From Candidatus Rariloculus versatilis (GTDB lineage Bacteria > Pseudomonadota > Gammaproteobacteria > Steroidobacterales > Rariloculaceae): 34,700 bases of DNA. Within the stretch, counting starts at the first letter, position 1, and every line of letters begins with the position of its first letter. The notes beneath the pieces are model-generated. The model did no database searches. It saw only the letters and a program-made list of their open reading frames with translations, and was not told the DNA's origin. Location: positions 1-34,700 of the forward strand of contig JAQAJI010000020.1 of the NCBI GenBank assembly GCA_028278665.1, in the 5' to 3' direction. The translations under genes and the position numbers were made by a program. Shown one piece after another: positions 10,445 to 19,105 of the stretch.

Positions 10445-10765
10445 ATGCAGTTAACGGTAACCGGTCATCACATCGACGTTTCGCCCGCCTTGCGCAACTA
10501 CGTCGCCAAGAAAATGGCAAGGATTGAGCGGCATTTTGATCACCTTACCGACATGCATTGCATCCTTACGGTCGAGAAGCTCGCACACAAGGCCGAGGCC
10601 ACGATTCACTTGCGAGGCGTCACGGTCCACGCCGACTCGGTAGAAGGCGACATGTACGCTGCGATCGACGGGCTGGTCGACAAGCTCGACCGCCAGGTCA
10701 AGCGACACAAGGAAAAGCGAACGAATCGTCATGCCAGGCACTTCGAGAAGTCCGTCGCGCGCTAG
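10445..10765 (+). CDS. hpf: Ribosome hibernation promoting factor (short HPF / RaiA family)
   Basis: Binds the 30S decoding region in stationary phase and promotes inactive 100S ribosome dimers. It has 106 residues, the short form without the long HPF dimerisation domain. The beta-alpha-beta-beta-beta-alpha fold is readable from MQLTVTGHHIDVSPALRNYV through the Lys/Arg-rich C-terminal helix (LVDKLDRQVKRHKEK). The ATG is preceded by AAGGAG at good spacing; a longer frame from 10259 runs through the inverted repeat and is rejected. It is followed not by ptsN, as in enterobacteria, but by a RapZ C-terminal domain gene. Confidence 0.95.
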   Translation: MQLTVTGHHIDVSPALRNYVAKKMARIERHFDHLTDMHCILTVEKLAHKAEATIHLRGVTVHADSVEGDMYAAIDGLVDKLDRQVKRHKEKRTNRHARHFEKSVAR

Positions 10766-10823
10766 CCCGCAAAGTGCTGCGCGATCATCGCGGCCCCTGG
10801 TGAGATTTGCGGCCTAGCCTCCC

Positions 10824-11207
10824 GTGGGAGAGCCCCGCGCAACCCCCATTCGCATCGAGTCGTTCGGCTACAAGTACCGGCGAGCGCCGGATGCGGACGT
10901 CGTGTTTGACGTTCGGGAGCTGCCCAATCCCTACTGGGAACGTTCGCTGCGCGCGCTCAGCGGCAAGGACGACAGGGTCAGGGCCTTCCTTGACGCACAA
11001 CCGCGCGCCCGGGCCATGGTGAAGAAGATCGCCCGCTTCGTCGAACACCGGATTCGGGGCGGTGGCCCGCGCCATCGAGCGGCGTTGACGCTCGCCATAG
11101 GCTGTACCGGCGGTCAGCACCGCTCGGTTTACGTTGCCGAATCCGTCGCCGAACGGCTTGCAGCGGACTACGGTCCGATTTCCACGCGCCACCGCGACCT
11201 GTCATGA
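10824..11207 (+). CDS. Stand-alone RapZ C-terminal domain protein
   Basis: 127 residues matching only the C-terminal half of RapZ (about 284 residues in E. coli). Seen: SFGYKY (13-18), VFDVRELPNPYW (27-38) and GCTGGQHRSVY (93-103), the three most conserved blocks of that domain. The N-terminal P-loop ATPase half is missing, and nothing upstream encodes it: only 58 bases separate it from hpf. In E. coli the C-terminal domain holds the sRNA and GlcN6P binding sites of the GlmZ/RNase E adapter; function here is inference. Start: GTG 10824, with no strong ribosome site visible. The position after hpf is where ptsN-rapZ normally sit, so this looks like a reduced version of that locus. Confidence 0.85.
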   Translation: MGEPRATPIRIESFGYKYRRAPDADVVFDVRELPNPYWERSLRALSGKDDRVRAFLDAQPRARAMVKKIARFVEHRIRGGGPRHRAALTLAIGCTGGQHRSVYVAESVAERLAADYGPISTRHRDLS

Positions 11208-11307
11208 CCGATCCGCGTTTGGGGTCCGGAACCTGCGCTGCGCCGTTAGACCTCCACCCCCGACCCGGCTAAACTCGCGCCTCCTCTCGTCGTACCGCGA
11301 GTCTGCG

Positions 11308-12666
11308 ATGACCCCAGCGCCGGAGCAATTTGCCCAGTCCACGCGACTGCAGGCGCTGCGCGAGGCGCTCGACAAGGGGGCCATGCGCCAGATCGGGCGT
11401 CTTCTCAACGCCCTGAACCCGGCCGAGATCGCCGACCTTCTGGAATCGCTTCCGCCCACCCAGCGCGCGATCGTCTGGGAACTTGTGGATCTCGAGGACG
11501 AGGGCGGCGTGCTCGTCGAAGTCAACGACGAGGTCCGCAACAGCCTCATCAGCCAAATGGATTCCGCGGAAGTCGTCGCCGCCGCGGCAAGCCTTGACAT
11601 CGACGACCTCGCGGACCTGGTCTCGGAGCTTCCCGACGCCATTACCAGGGAAGTCCTGCGATCCCTCGATGCCAGCGACCGGCAGAGCCTTCAGGCAGTC
11701 CTCGAGTACGAGGAGGACAGCGCGGGCGGCCTCATGAACCCCGACACGCTGACGGTGCGCAGCGACGTGAACGCCGAGGTCGTGCTCCGTTACCTCAGGA
11801 TGCTCCGGGAGATTCCCGATGGCACCGATGCCCTCTTCGTCGTGAACCGGGACCGCGGCTATCTCGGCTGCCTCTACATCACGCGCCTCATCACCGCGGA
11901 ATCGGGACAGACCGTGGGCGAGATCATGGACGCTGACGTCCCTTCGATCGGGGCGACGGCCACCGCGACCGAAGTCGTGATGCTCTTCGACAACTACGAT
12001 CTCGTATCGGCGGCCGTGGTCGACGACGACGGCAAGCTGCTCGGCAGGATCACGGTGGACGACGTCGTCGACGTCATGGTGGACGAAGCGAGCCGTTCCG
12101 TGCTCAGCATGGCCGGCCTCGACGAAGACGACGACATGTTCGCGCCGGTCGCGGTCAGCGCGCGGCGCAGATCCATCTGGCTCGGCGTCAACCTCGCCAC
12201 GGCGTTTCTGGCCGCAGGCGTCGCCAACCTCTTCGAGGCTACGCTCGAGCAGGTCGTGATGCTTGCCATCCTCATGCCCGTCGTGCCGAGCATGGGCGGC
12301 ATCGCCGGCAGCCAGACGCTGATTCTGATCACGCGCGGCATCGCGCTCGGTCAGGTCGAACGGTCGAACGCGCGCTGGCTGTTGAGCAAGGAGTTCGGGG
12401 TTGCTCTGCTCAACGCGGCCGGGTGGGCCTGCGTGGTGGCACTGTTGACGTCGTGGTGGTTCGAGACCTGGAAGATCGGCCTTGTAATAGCACTCGCGCT
12501 CGCGGTGAACCTGCTTTGTGCCGCAGTGACGGGCGTCAGCGTTCCGCTGGCGCTCAAGCGCCTCGGCATCGATCCGGCGCTTGCCGGAGGCGTCGTGCTG
12601 ACGACAATTACCGACGTGGTCGGGCTCGCCGCGTTTTTCGGATTCGGTACCTGGATACTGCTGTAG
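11308..12666 (+). CDS. mgtE: Magnesium transporter MgtE
   Basis: Mg2+ channel/transporter of the inner membrane, gated by Mg2+ binding to its cytosolic domains. It has 452 residues, the usual MgtE size. It begins with the N domain (helical, about 1-130), then a CBS pair (about 135-260, with MNPDTLTVRSD at its start), the connecting helix, and five membrane helices from about residue 290. The pore signatures are present: MPVVPSMGGIAGSQT and the final DPALAGGVVLTTITDVVG with its metal-binding Asp (D436). ATG 11308 fits family length; a frame extended to 11134 overlaps the RapZ-domain gene and is unlikely. The 100-base leader shows nothing I can name. Confidence 0.95.
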   Translation: MTPAPEQFAQSTRLQALREALDKGAMRQIGRLLNALNPAEIADLLESLPPTQRAIVWELVDLEDEGGVLVEVNDEVRNSLISQMDSAEVVAAAASLDIDDLADLVSELPDAITREVLRSLDASDRQSLQAVLEYEEDSAGGLMNPDTLTVRSDVNAEVVLRYLRMLREIPDGTDALFVVNRDRGYLGCLYITRLITAESGQTVGEIMDADVPSIGATATATEVVMLFDNYDLVSAAVVDDDGKLLGRITVDDVVDVMVDEASRSVLSMAGLDEDDDMFAPVAVSARRRSIWLGVNLATAFLAAGVANLFEATLEQVVMLAILMPVVPSMGGIAGSQTLILITRGIALGQVERSNARWLLSKEFGVALLNAAGWACVVALLTSWWFETWKIGLVIALALAVNLLCAAVTGVSVPLALKRLGIDPALAGGVVLTTITDVVGLAAFFGFGTWILL

Positions 12667-12719
12667 TCCGAATATGCCGCCAAGCCGCACCTGAGACAGA
12701 CGATTATCGATGCCATTGA

Positions 12720-12745
12720 AGGACTTGCCCGACGATTCGGGTCCT
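12720..12745. repeat. Hairpin between convergent mgtE and the patatin gene
   Basis: CCCGA-CGAT-TCGGG forms a perfect 5-bp stem, extended by AGGA/TCCT after a 4-base bulge. It lies 54 bases after mgtE and 63 bases beyond the patatin stop. No T-run follows on either strand, so a terminator role is only suggested by position. The rest of the 141-base gap holds nothing else I can support. Confidence 0.3.
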
Positions 12746-12807
12746 CGCGCCGGTGACTGCTTGCGCTGGCCCTGCTCGCGCTTGTCCCCGGCGGGCCGGC
12801 GCGCGGC

Positions 12808-14004
12808 TCAGGGCGTGTCGCCGGGAGGCCGGTGCCCGGGCAGATTCGGATCGTCGCTCGGCCGGTCGAACAGGAACGCCTGCAGTTGCGACTTCATGCT
12901 CATCGCATCCGCATGGCCCATGGCGATGAGCTCCCGCGTGAATCCCGACTCGAACAGCAGATAGCTCACGAACTGCATCCCTTGCCGGTTCAGGGCACCG
13001 AGACCGCGCAACAGGAGCCTGAGCCCGCTCGGCAACTCCCCGACATGCCGCGCGGCCACTTCGCGAAGATCCTCCTTCGGCACGATGATCAGGGTCTTGA
13101 GCGGGCGGAGGTGCGCAAGCGGCGGCCCGAGGTGCGCAAGGTCGACGTGCTCGAGAATCGCGTTGAGCCGCGTTGCGCGCTCGAGATCCGTGTAGAGCCC
13201 GTCCATGAAGAGCGTATCGAGCATATGCCCCGCAAGGTGCGCCAGGCTCGGCGCGCTCGCAGCGGAGTCGGCAGGCGGTTCCGCTTCCTCGTACTCGTCG
13301 CGCACTCCGACAACGAGCAGGCGATCGGCGCCGAGATGGATGGCCGGGCTCAGCGGCGTCTGGTGCCCGATCGAACCGTCGCCGTAGAACTCCCCGCCGA
13401 TGCGTACCGGAGGAAACACGAACGGCACGGCGGCGCTGGCCATGAGGTGATCCGGACCGATCGTCGCGGGCCGGCCGATGCGTTTGACCCGCGCCCAGGG
13501 CTTGGTGGACGGCACCCCCTGAACGAAGGTCACCGAGCGTGCCGAGGAATAGGCGCAAGTCGTGACGGCAAGCGCATCGAGCAGGCCCCGGTCTATCGAT
13601 TGAGCGATCCGCGCGAACGGGACGCTTCGCTCGAGAAGCTCACGCAGCGGCGAATTGTCGAGCAGCCCCCGGGGGTTGTAGTTGCCGAGGCCGCCGAGGA
13701 CGAGCGCAGCAAACCAGTGCAGACTCGACTTGAACAACGTCCAGTTGTCGGCGCGAAACACCTGGTTCGTCTCGAATGCCCCCCAGACCTGATCGAGCGC
13801 GACGACCGCGCGGCGAAAATTCGCTGCCCGGCTCGCGAGCACCGCCGCGTTGATCGCACCTGCCGAAGAACCGCATAGCACGTCGAACGGATTGCTGGCG
13901 TTGCGCGGCAACAACTCGGCGATCGCCTTGAGCACGCCGACCTGGTAGGCGCCGCGAGCACCCGCGCCCGGCAGGATCAGGGCCTTGCGGCTGGCCGAAT
14001 CCAC
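12808..14004 (-). CDS. Patatin-like phospholipase family protein
   Basis: Predicted serine acyl-hydrolase of the patatin group, likely acting on membrane lipids. It has 398 residues. Motifs: the oxyanion glycine loop GAGARGAYQVG near the N-terminus, the nucleophile elbow GSSAG (Ser in GxSxG) and the catalytic Asp in DGSIGHQTPL, so the Ser-Asp dyad is intact. A C-terminal region of ~150 residues after the catalytic domain is not recognised. Start: GTG 14004, with GGAGG 11 bases upstream, only 7 bases after pyk. It is the last gene of the tkt-gap-pgk-glycerate kinase-pyk run; why a lipase sits there is unclear. Confidence 0.88.
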   Translation of the reverse strand: MDSASRKALILPGAGARGAYQVGVLKAIAELLPRNASNPFDVLCGSSAGAINAAVLASRAANFRRAVVALDQVWGAFETNQVFRADNWTLFKSSLHWFAALVLGGLGNYNPRGLLDNSPLRELLERSVPFARIAQSIDRGLLDALAVTTCAYSSARSVTFVQGVPSTKPWARVKRIGRPATIGPDHLMASAAVPFVFPPVRIGGEFYGDGSIGHQTPLSPAIHLGADRLLVVGVRDEYEEAEPPADSAASAPSLAHLAGHMLDTLFMDGLYTDLERATRLNAILEHVDLAHLGPPLAHLRPLKTLIIVPKEDLREVAARHVGELPSGLRLLLRGLGALNRQGMQFVSYLLFESGFTRELIAMGHADAMSMKSQLQAFLFDRPSDDPNLPGHRPPGDTP

Positions 14005-14011
14005 CGTGGAT

Positions 14012-15493
14012 CTATCCTCCGGGCACGGTGACGATCTGCATCGTGTTCGTCCCGCCGGCCACACCCTTGGTTTCACCGCGCGTGAGCAGCACAAGGTCGC
14101 CCGCAACGACAGCCCCGTCGCGCAACAAGCTCGCGAAGGCTGCGGAGTGGACATGGGCCGGGTCCATGTGCTCCACATCCAAGCACACCGGATACACGCC
14201 CCGGTACAGCGTCACGCGGCGCCGCGTGACCTCATGCCGTGTAAATGCGTAGATCGGAATATCAGAGCGTATGCGAGACATCCACAGCGCAGTCGATCCG
14301 GACTCCGTGAGCGCAACGATCGCCTTGACCTTCAGATGGTTCGCCGTGTACATCGCCGCCATCGCGATCGCCTCGTCGACGTAGCGAAACGGTTCCTCGC
14401 CGTGATGACTCGGCCCGCCGCCGGCGGACTCGTGCTTCTCGGCGCCGACACAGATTCTCGCCATCGTCTCGACGGCCTCGACCGGATACTGTCCGACCGC
14501 CGACTCGGCCGACAACATCACCGCATCGCTGCCGTCAATCACGGCGTTGGCGACATCGGAAACCTCCGCACGGGTCGGCGATGCGCTGGCGACCATGGAC
14601 TCGAGCATTTGCGTTGCGGTGATCGACACCTTGTCGCGCTCGCGTGCTTCCCTGATCAGGCCCTTCTGCAGGCTCGTCATCGACGCGTAGCCCACCTCGA
14701 CGGCCAGGTCACCGCGCGCGACCATGATCGCGTCGCTCGCATCAATGATGGAACTTATGTTTTCGACCGCCTCGGCGCGTTCAATCTTGGCGATGACGTA
14801 AGCCTCGCCGCCCGCTGCGCGCAGCAGCGAGCGGGCTTCGTTGATGTCGGCGGCGTGCCGCGCGAACGACACCGCCACGAAATCGACTTCCAGAGCCGCC
14901 GCGGTTTCGATGTCGGCACGGTCCTTGTCCGACAGCGCAGGAGCCGAAAGTCCTCCGCCCTGCTTGTTCAGGCCCTTGCGATCGGAAATGCGGCCGCCGC
15001 GCGTGACCCGGCAACGGACTTCGGTGCCGAGCACCTCGTCAACGGCAAGCACGATCCGCCCGTCGTCGAGCAACAGCGCATCTCCCGCCCGGACTTCCTC
15101 GGGCAGGCGCCGATACGCGACTCCGACGGACCGGTCGTCGCCGGCCGCAGGGTCCATTGCCGTGTCGAGCACGAACGCCTCACCGGCCGCAAGCGTCACG
15201 GCGCCGTCGCGAAACGCCTCGATACGGATCTTGGGACCCTGCAGGTCGCCCACGATGCCTACGTAACGGCCGACCCGGGCTGCTGTCTCCCGGACCGCAT
15301 GAACGCGGCGAGCCCAGTCCTCGGCCGAACCGTGCGAAAAGTTGATCCGCACAACGTCGGTGCCGGCACGAATGAGCCGTTCGAGCACCTCAGGAGCATC
15401 GGTCGCAGGGCCAAGCGTTGCGACGATCTTCGTGCGCCGACGCCGTGAGGCATCCGACCCGGCCAGTGGTGGCATTGCGTCGCTCGGCTTCAT
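14012..15493 (-). CDS. pyk: Pyruvate kinase
   Basis: Makes pyruvate and ATP from PEP and ADP in the cytoplasm. It has 493 residues, slightly longer than the common ~470-480. Motifs: RRRTKIVATLGPAT and VRINFSHG near the N-terminus, the active-site segment YVIAKIERAEAVENI, MVARGDLAVEVG and TATQMLESM, followed by the C-terminal regulatory domain. Start: ATG 15493, which overlaps the stop of the glycerate kinase gene by 4 bases (ATGA), so translation is coupled; a second Met at 15475 is possible. Its immediate upstream partner supplies 2-phosphoglycerate, two enolase/pyruvate-kinase steps from pyruvate. Confidence 0.97.
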   Translation of the reverse strand: MKPSDAMPPLAGSDASRRRRTKIVATLGPATDAPEVLERLIRAGTDVVRINFSHGSAEDWARRVHAVRETAARVGRYVGIVGDLQGPKIRIEAFRDGAVTLAAGEAFVLDTAMDPAAGDDRSVGVAYRRLPEEVRAGDALLLDDGRIVLAVDEVLGTEVRCRVTRGGRISDRKGLNKQGGGLSAPALSDKDRADIETAAALEVDFVAVSFARHAADINEARSLLRAAGGEAYVIAKIERAEAVENISSIIDASDAIMVARGDLAVEVGYASMTSLQKGLIREARERDKVSITATQMLESMVASASPTRAEVSDVANAVIDGSDAVMLSAESAVGQYPVEAVETMARICVGAEKHESAGGGPSHHGEEPFRYVDEAIAMAAMYTANHLKVKAIVALTESGSTALWMSRIRSDIPIYAFTRHEVTRRRVTLYRGVYPVCLDVEHMDPAHVHSAAFASLLRDGAVVAGDLVLLTRGETKGVAGGTNTMQIVTVPGG

Positions 15494-16770
15494 CTGAGAC
15501 ACAGTATCAATCTGAAATCGTTGACGTTGGTCCGGGTCGGTCCGGTGCGCAAGAGCAGCTCGCAAGCGTCGAAGAAGCTGTAAGTGTCGTGCGCTTCAAG
15601 CGCGGAATCCAGACGCAGACCTTGCGCGGCGCCGAGTTCGAGCAACGAGGGCACCACGCAAGCGCCGGCGTGATCGCCGTGGCCGTCGATGCCGTCCGTG
15701 TCAGCCGCAAGCGCGTAAACGCCCTGGCAACCCTCCAGTTCAAGGGCGAGCCCGGCCAGGTATTCGAGGTTGCGCCCCCCCTTGCCGCCGGTCCGGTCGA
15801 GTACCACGCGGGTCTCGCCTCCGGACAACAGCGCAAGCGGAGCCCCGGTTCCGGCATGTTGCCGGGCAAGACGGGCGTGTTCGCGCCCGAGCGCTTCGGC
15901 CTCCTGGTCCAGATCGTCGCCGAGGTTCAGCACTTCGAATCCCTGCCCGCGCAGAAACTGCGCGGCCGCGTCGAGCGCCGTCGCCGCCGCGGCGATCACC
16001 GCGACATGATCCGCCGCAAATGCGGGGTCGCCGGGCTTCGGCGTTTCGCGTTCGGGCACCCGGAGCACCGAGTCGAGCCCGGCGCGGTCCGGATAGTCGT
16101 GGCGCTCGAGGATCGCGAGCGCGTCGGCCTGAGTACTCGCATCCGCCACCGTCGGCCCGGACGCGATGTCGGCCGGGTCGTCACCGGGCACGTCGGAAAT
16201 CGCCCAGGTCGTCACCGCCGCCGGGCGCGCTGCCGCGGCGAGCCTGCCGCCCTTGATGCCCGACAGGTGCTTGCGCACACAGTTGATCTCGCGGATGTCG
16301 GCGCCTCGGCGTATCAGGAAGTTTGCGGCGCTGCGCTTCTGGTCGAAGGTCAGCGGTCTGAGCGGCGCGCAGGCCAGCGCCGAGCCGCCGCCCGATACCA
16401 GGCAGTAGAGCGACTCCTCGCCGCGCAGGCTCGACGCGAGTTCGAGCAGCCGCGCACCTGCCGTGAGACTCGCCTCGTCCGGAGACGGGTGGCCGGCCTC
16501 GACGATCTCGATCCCGCCGGCGTCCTCGCCCGGCCGCAGACCGTGGCCGTAGCGCGTGACGACCATGCCGCGGACCGGAGCGGGCCAGTTCGCCGCGAAC
16601 GTGGCCGCCATGGCCGCCGCCGCCTTGCCGGCGCCGATGACGACCGCGGGCTCGCGCTGCGCGATACGCTTAAGTGCCGCGCCGAGGCACACATCCGGCG
16701 CAGCAGCACCCAGCGCCCGGTCGAACGCTTGCCGCAACAAAGCAAGTGCCGATGTGCGCTCGTTCGGCAC
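15490..16770 (-). CDS. Glycerate 2-kinase, MOFRL/DUF4147 type
   Basis: Predicted to phosphorylate D-glycerate to 2-phosphoglycerate, feeding lower glycolysis. It has 426 residues. The N-terminal DUF4147 domain shows VVIGAGKAAAAMA (about 43-55), AGHPSPDEAS, the glycine-rich LVSGGGSALACAP and IKGGRLA; the C-terminal MOFRL domain shows LLSGGETRV and ALAADTDGIDGHGDHAG. Older annotation often calls this family hydroxypyruvate reductase (TtuD); kinase activity is the established one for the group. Start: GTG 16770, 6 bases after pgk; the end overlaps pyk. Being squeezed between pgk and pyk in overlapping frames points to joint expression. Confidence 0.92.
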   Translation of the reverse strand: MPNERTSALALLRQAFDRALGAAAPDVCLGAALKRIAQREPAVVIGAGKAAAAMAATFAANWPAPVRGMVVTRYGHGLRPGEDAGGIEIVEAGHPSPDEASLTAGARLLELASSLRGEESLYCLVSGGGSALACAPLRPLTFDQKRSAANFLIRRGADIREINCVRKHLSGIKGGRLAAAARPAAVTTWAISDVPGDDPADIASGPTVADASTQADALAILERHDYPDRAGLDSVLRVPERETPKPGDPAFAADHVAVIAAAATALDAAAQFLRGQGFEVLNLGDDLDQEAEALGREHARLARQHAGTGAPLALLSGGETRVVLDRTGGKGGRNLEYLAGLALELEGCQGVYALAADTDGIDGHGDHAGACVVPSLLELGAAQGLRLDSALEAHDTYSFFDACELLLRTGPTRTNVNDFRLILCLR

Positions 16771-16776
16771 GACGCG

Positions 16777-17961
16777 TCAGGCGCCGGGCGGCGCGCTGCC
16801 GCCACGGTCCTCGAGTGCCGCGACGGCCGGCAAGCGCCTGCCTTCGAGGAATTCCAGAAACGCGCCGCCGCCGGTCGAGATGCAGGAAATGCCGCCGCCG
16901 ACGGCAAACTGCTCGATCGCCGCAAGCGTGTCGCCGCCCCCCGCGATCGAGTACGCGGGGCTCGCGGCGACGGCTGCGGCGATCGTCGCGGTGCCGGCGG
17001 CAAATTCGGGGTGCTCGAACACCCCGAGCGGGCCGTTCCAGACGATTGTACCGGCACTGTGCAGACGCTCGGCGAAGTCCACCGCGGTCGCAGGACCGAT
17101 GTCGAGGATCATCTCGTCGACGCCAACGTCGCCTATCGCCTTCAGGCGGCCCCGGGCATCGGCCTGGAGGCTCTCGGCGCAGACGACGTCAGTCGGCAGC
17201 GGGATCGAGGCGTCGCCATATTCGCCGCGCAAGAGATCCGCGGCAAAGTCGATGAGGCCGTGCTCGGCGAGCGAGCGGCCGATGCCCCTGCCCGACGCGG
17301 CGATGATGGTGTTGGCTATGCCGCCGCCGAGGATGAGCTCATCGACCCGGTTGGACAGCGACTTGAGCACTTCGAGCTTGGTCGAGACCTTTGCGCCGCC
17401 GACGATCGCCACGAGCGGCCGGCGCGGGTTTCGCAAGGCCGTGCCCAGAGCGTCGAGTTCCGCTGCCAGCAGCGGTCCGGCGCAGGCCACCGGAGCGTAT
17501 CGCGCGACGCCGGCGGTGCTGGCATGCGCGCGGTGCGCCGTCGCGAAGGCGTCCATGACGAACACGTCGCACAGCGCCGCCATGCGTTTCGCGAGCTGTT
17601 CGTCGTTGGCCTTCTCCCCGACTTCGAAACGGACGTTCTCGCAGAGCGCGACCGCGCCGGGCGCCACGTCCATTCCATCGAGCCAGTTGCGGACCAGCGG
17701 CACTTTGCGCTGCAGGAGTTCCGAGAGCCTGTGCGCGACCGGAGACAGCGACAGATCCGCATCGTATTCGCCCTCGGTCGGACGGCCGAGGTGCGACATC
17801 ACCATGACCCGCGCGCCCCGATCGAGTGCGGCGTTCAACGTCGGCAGGACCGCGGTCAGGCGCTTGTCGCTGGCGACTCGCCCGTCCCTGAGCGGCGCAT
17901 TGAGATCCTCGCGGATCAGCACGTGCCGATCGCGAAGATCGACGTCCGTCATGCCGATCAT
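16777..17961 (-). CDS. pgk: Phosphoglycerate kinase
   Basis: Transfers phosphate from 1,3-bisphosphoglycerate to ADP (glycolysis and gluconeogenesis). It has 394 residues, the standard size. Seen: [11 protein letters not shown] at the N-terminus, the substrate-binding SHLGRP, the ATP-site [17 protein letters not shown] and the C-terminal [11 protein letters not shown]. Two close Met codons are possible (17961 and 17952); neither has a good ribosome site, and I chose the longer. The gap to gap is 101 bases without a visible signal. It is followed after 6 bases by the glycerate kinase. Confidence 0.97.
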   Translation of the reverse strand: MIGMTDVDLRDRHVLIREDLNAPLRDGRVASDKRLTAVLPTLNAALDRGARVMVMSHLGRPTEGEYDADLSLSPVAHRLSELLQRKVPLVRNWLDGMDVAPGAVALCENVRFEVGEKANDEQLAKRMAALCDVFVMDAFATAHRAHASTAGVARYAPVACAGPLLAAELDALGTALRNPRRPLVAIVGGAKVSTKLEVLKSLSNRVDELILGGGIANTIIAASGRGIGRSLAEHGLIDFAADLLRGEYGDASIPLPTDVVCAESLQADARGRLKAIGDVGVDEMILDIGPATAVDFAERLHSAGTIVWNGPLGVFEHPEFAAGTATIAAAVAASPAYSIAGGGDTLAAIEQFAVGGGISCISTGGGAFLEFLEGRRLPAVAALEDRGGSAPPGA

Positions 17962-18062
17962 GGCGATCGTGTCCGGGCAGCTTGCGGCAAGGGGCGCGCT
18001 GCACTTTGGCGCAAGACCGTCTCGCCAGTCTCGCTGCGGCGCGGGACTGTTGCCACGAGCAG

Positions 18063-19070
18063 CTACGCAGCGACGAGCGCGAGCGTGGTATCGAGCATGC
18101 GGTTGGAGAACCCCCACTCGTTGTCATACCAGGCGCAAACCTTCACGACCGTGCCGCCGAGCACCTTCGTCAGGCTCGCGTCGTAGGTGGACGACGCCGG
18201 GTTGTGGTTGAAGTCGATCGAGACGAGCGGCGCATCCGTGTACGCGAGCACGCCGTTGAGATCGCCCTCGCTCGCGGCGCGCACCGCTGCGTCGATCTCG
18301 TCAACCGAGGTTGCGCGGCTTGCGCTGAACGTGAGGTCGACGACGGAGACATTGACCGTCGGGACCCTCATCGCGAAGCCGTCGAGCCGGCCGTCGAGCT
18401 CCGGCAACACGAGCCCGACAGCGGCCGCGGCCCCGGTCTTTGTCGGAATCATCGACTGCGTCGCAGAGCGGGCCCTTCTGAGGTCGGAATGGTAGACATC
18501 GGTCAGCACCTGGTCGTTCGTGTAGGCGTGAATGGTCGTCATCAGGCCGTGTTCAATGCCGACGGTTTCGTGCAGCACCTTCGCGAGCGGCGCAAGGCAG
18601 TTCGTCGTGCACGAAGCGTTCGAGATCACGCGGTCGTCGCTCGTCAGCGACCCGTGATTGACGCCGTAGACGATCGTCGGCAGGTCCTTGCCCGCGGGCG
18701 CCGAAATCACCACCTTGTCGGCGCCTGCACTCAGGTGCGCCGACGCCTTTTCCCTGGACGCGAAGAAGCCGGTACATTCCAGGACGACGTTGACGCCAAG
18801 CGCTTCCCACGGGAGCCTTGTCGGGTCGCGTTCGGCGTAAACGGCGATCCTGTCGCCATCGACGACGAGTTCATCGCCATCGACGTGGATGTCGTACGGG
18901 AAAGGCCCGTGAGCGGAATCGTATTTCGTGAGATGGGCGTTGGTCTCGGCGTTGCCGAGATCGTTGACCGCCACGATCTCCAGTTCGTCGCGCCGCCCGC
19001 CCTCGTACAGCGCCCGCAGCACGTTGCGGCCGATCCGGCCATATCCGTTGATAGCGATCCTGACCGCCAT
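18063..19070 (-). CDS. gap: Type I glyceraldehyde-3-phosphate dehydrogenase
   Basis: Oxidises glyceraldehyde 3-phosphate with NAD and phosphate. It has 335 residues. The Rossmann motif is NGYGRIGR (8-15), the catalytic cysteine is C154 in [12 protein letters not shown] and the paired histidine is H181 ([10 protein letters not shown]). The dinucleotide end reads VNDLGN, with Asp as in NAD-preferring enzymes. The ATG at 19070 has GAGGAG upstream at good spacing. It follows tkt by 35 bases, the common tkt-gap-pgk order of gammaproteobacteria. Confidence 0.98.
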   Translation of the reverse strand: MAVRIAINGYGRIGRNVLRALYEGGRRDELEIVAVNDLGNAETNAHLTKYDSAHGPFPYDIHVDGDELVVDGDRIAVYAERDPTRLPWEALGVNVVLECTGFFASREKASAHLSAGADKVVISAPAGKDLPTIVYGVNHGSLTSDDRVISNASCTTNCLAPLAKVLHETVGIEHGLMTTIHAYTNDQVLTDVYHSDLRRARSATQSMIPTKTGAAAAVGLVLPELDGRLDGFAMRVPTVNVSVVDLTFSASRATSVDEIDAAVRAASEGDLNGVLAYTDAPLVSIDFNHNPASSTYDASLTKVLGGTVVKVCAWYDNEWGFSNRMLDTTLALVAA

Positions 19071-19105
19071 GGCTGTCTCCTCAAGTAGTTTTCAGGGTGC
19101 GCCGC

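Noticed and set aside
15418-18186. Very long plus-strand open frame (922 codons)
   Set aside because: Runs antisense to pyk, the glycerate kinase and pgk, whose motifs and coupled starts are unmistakable. It is a by-product of high GC.
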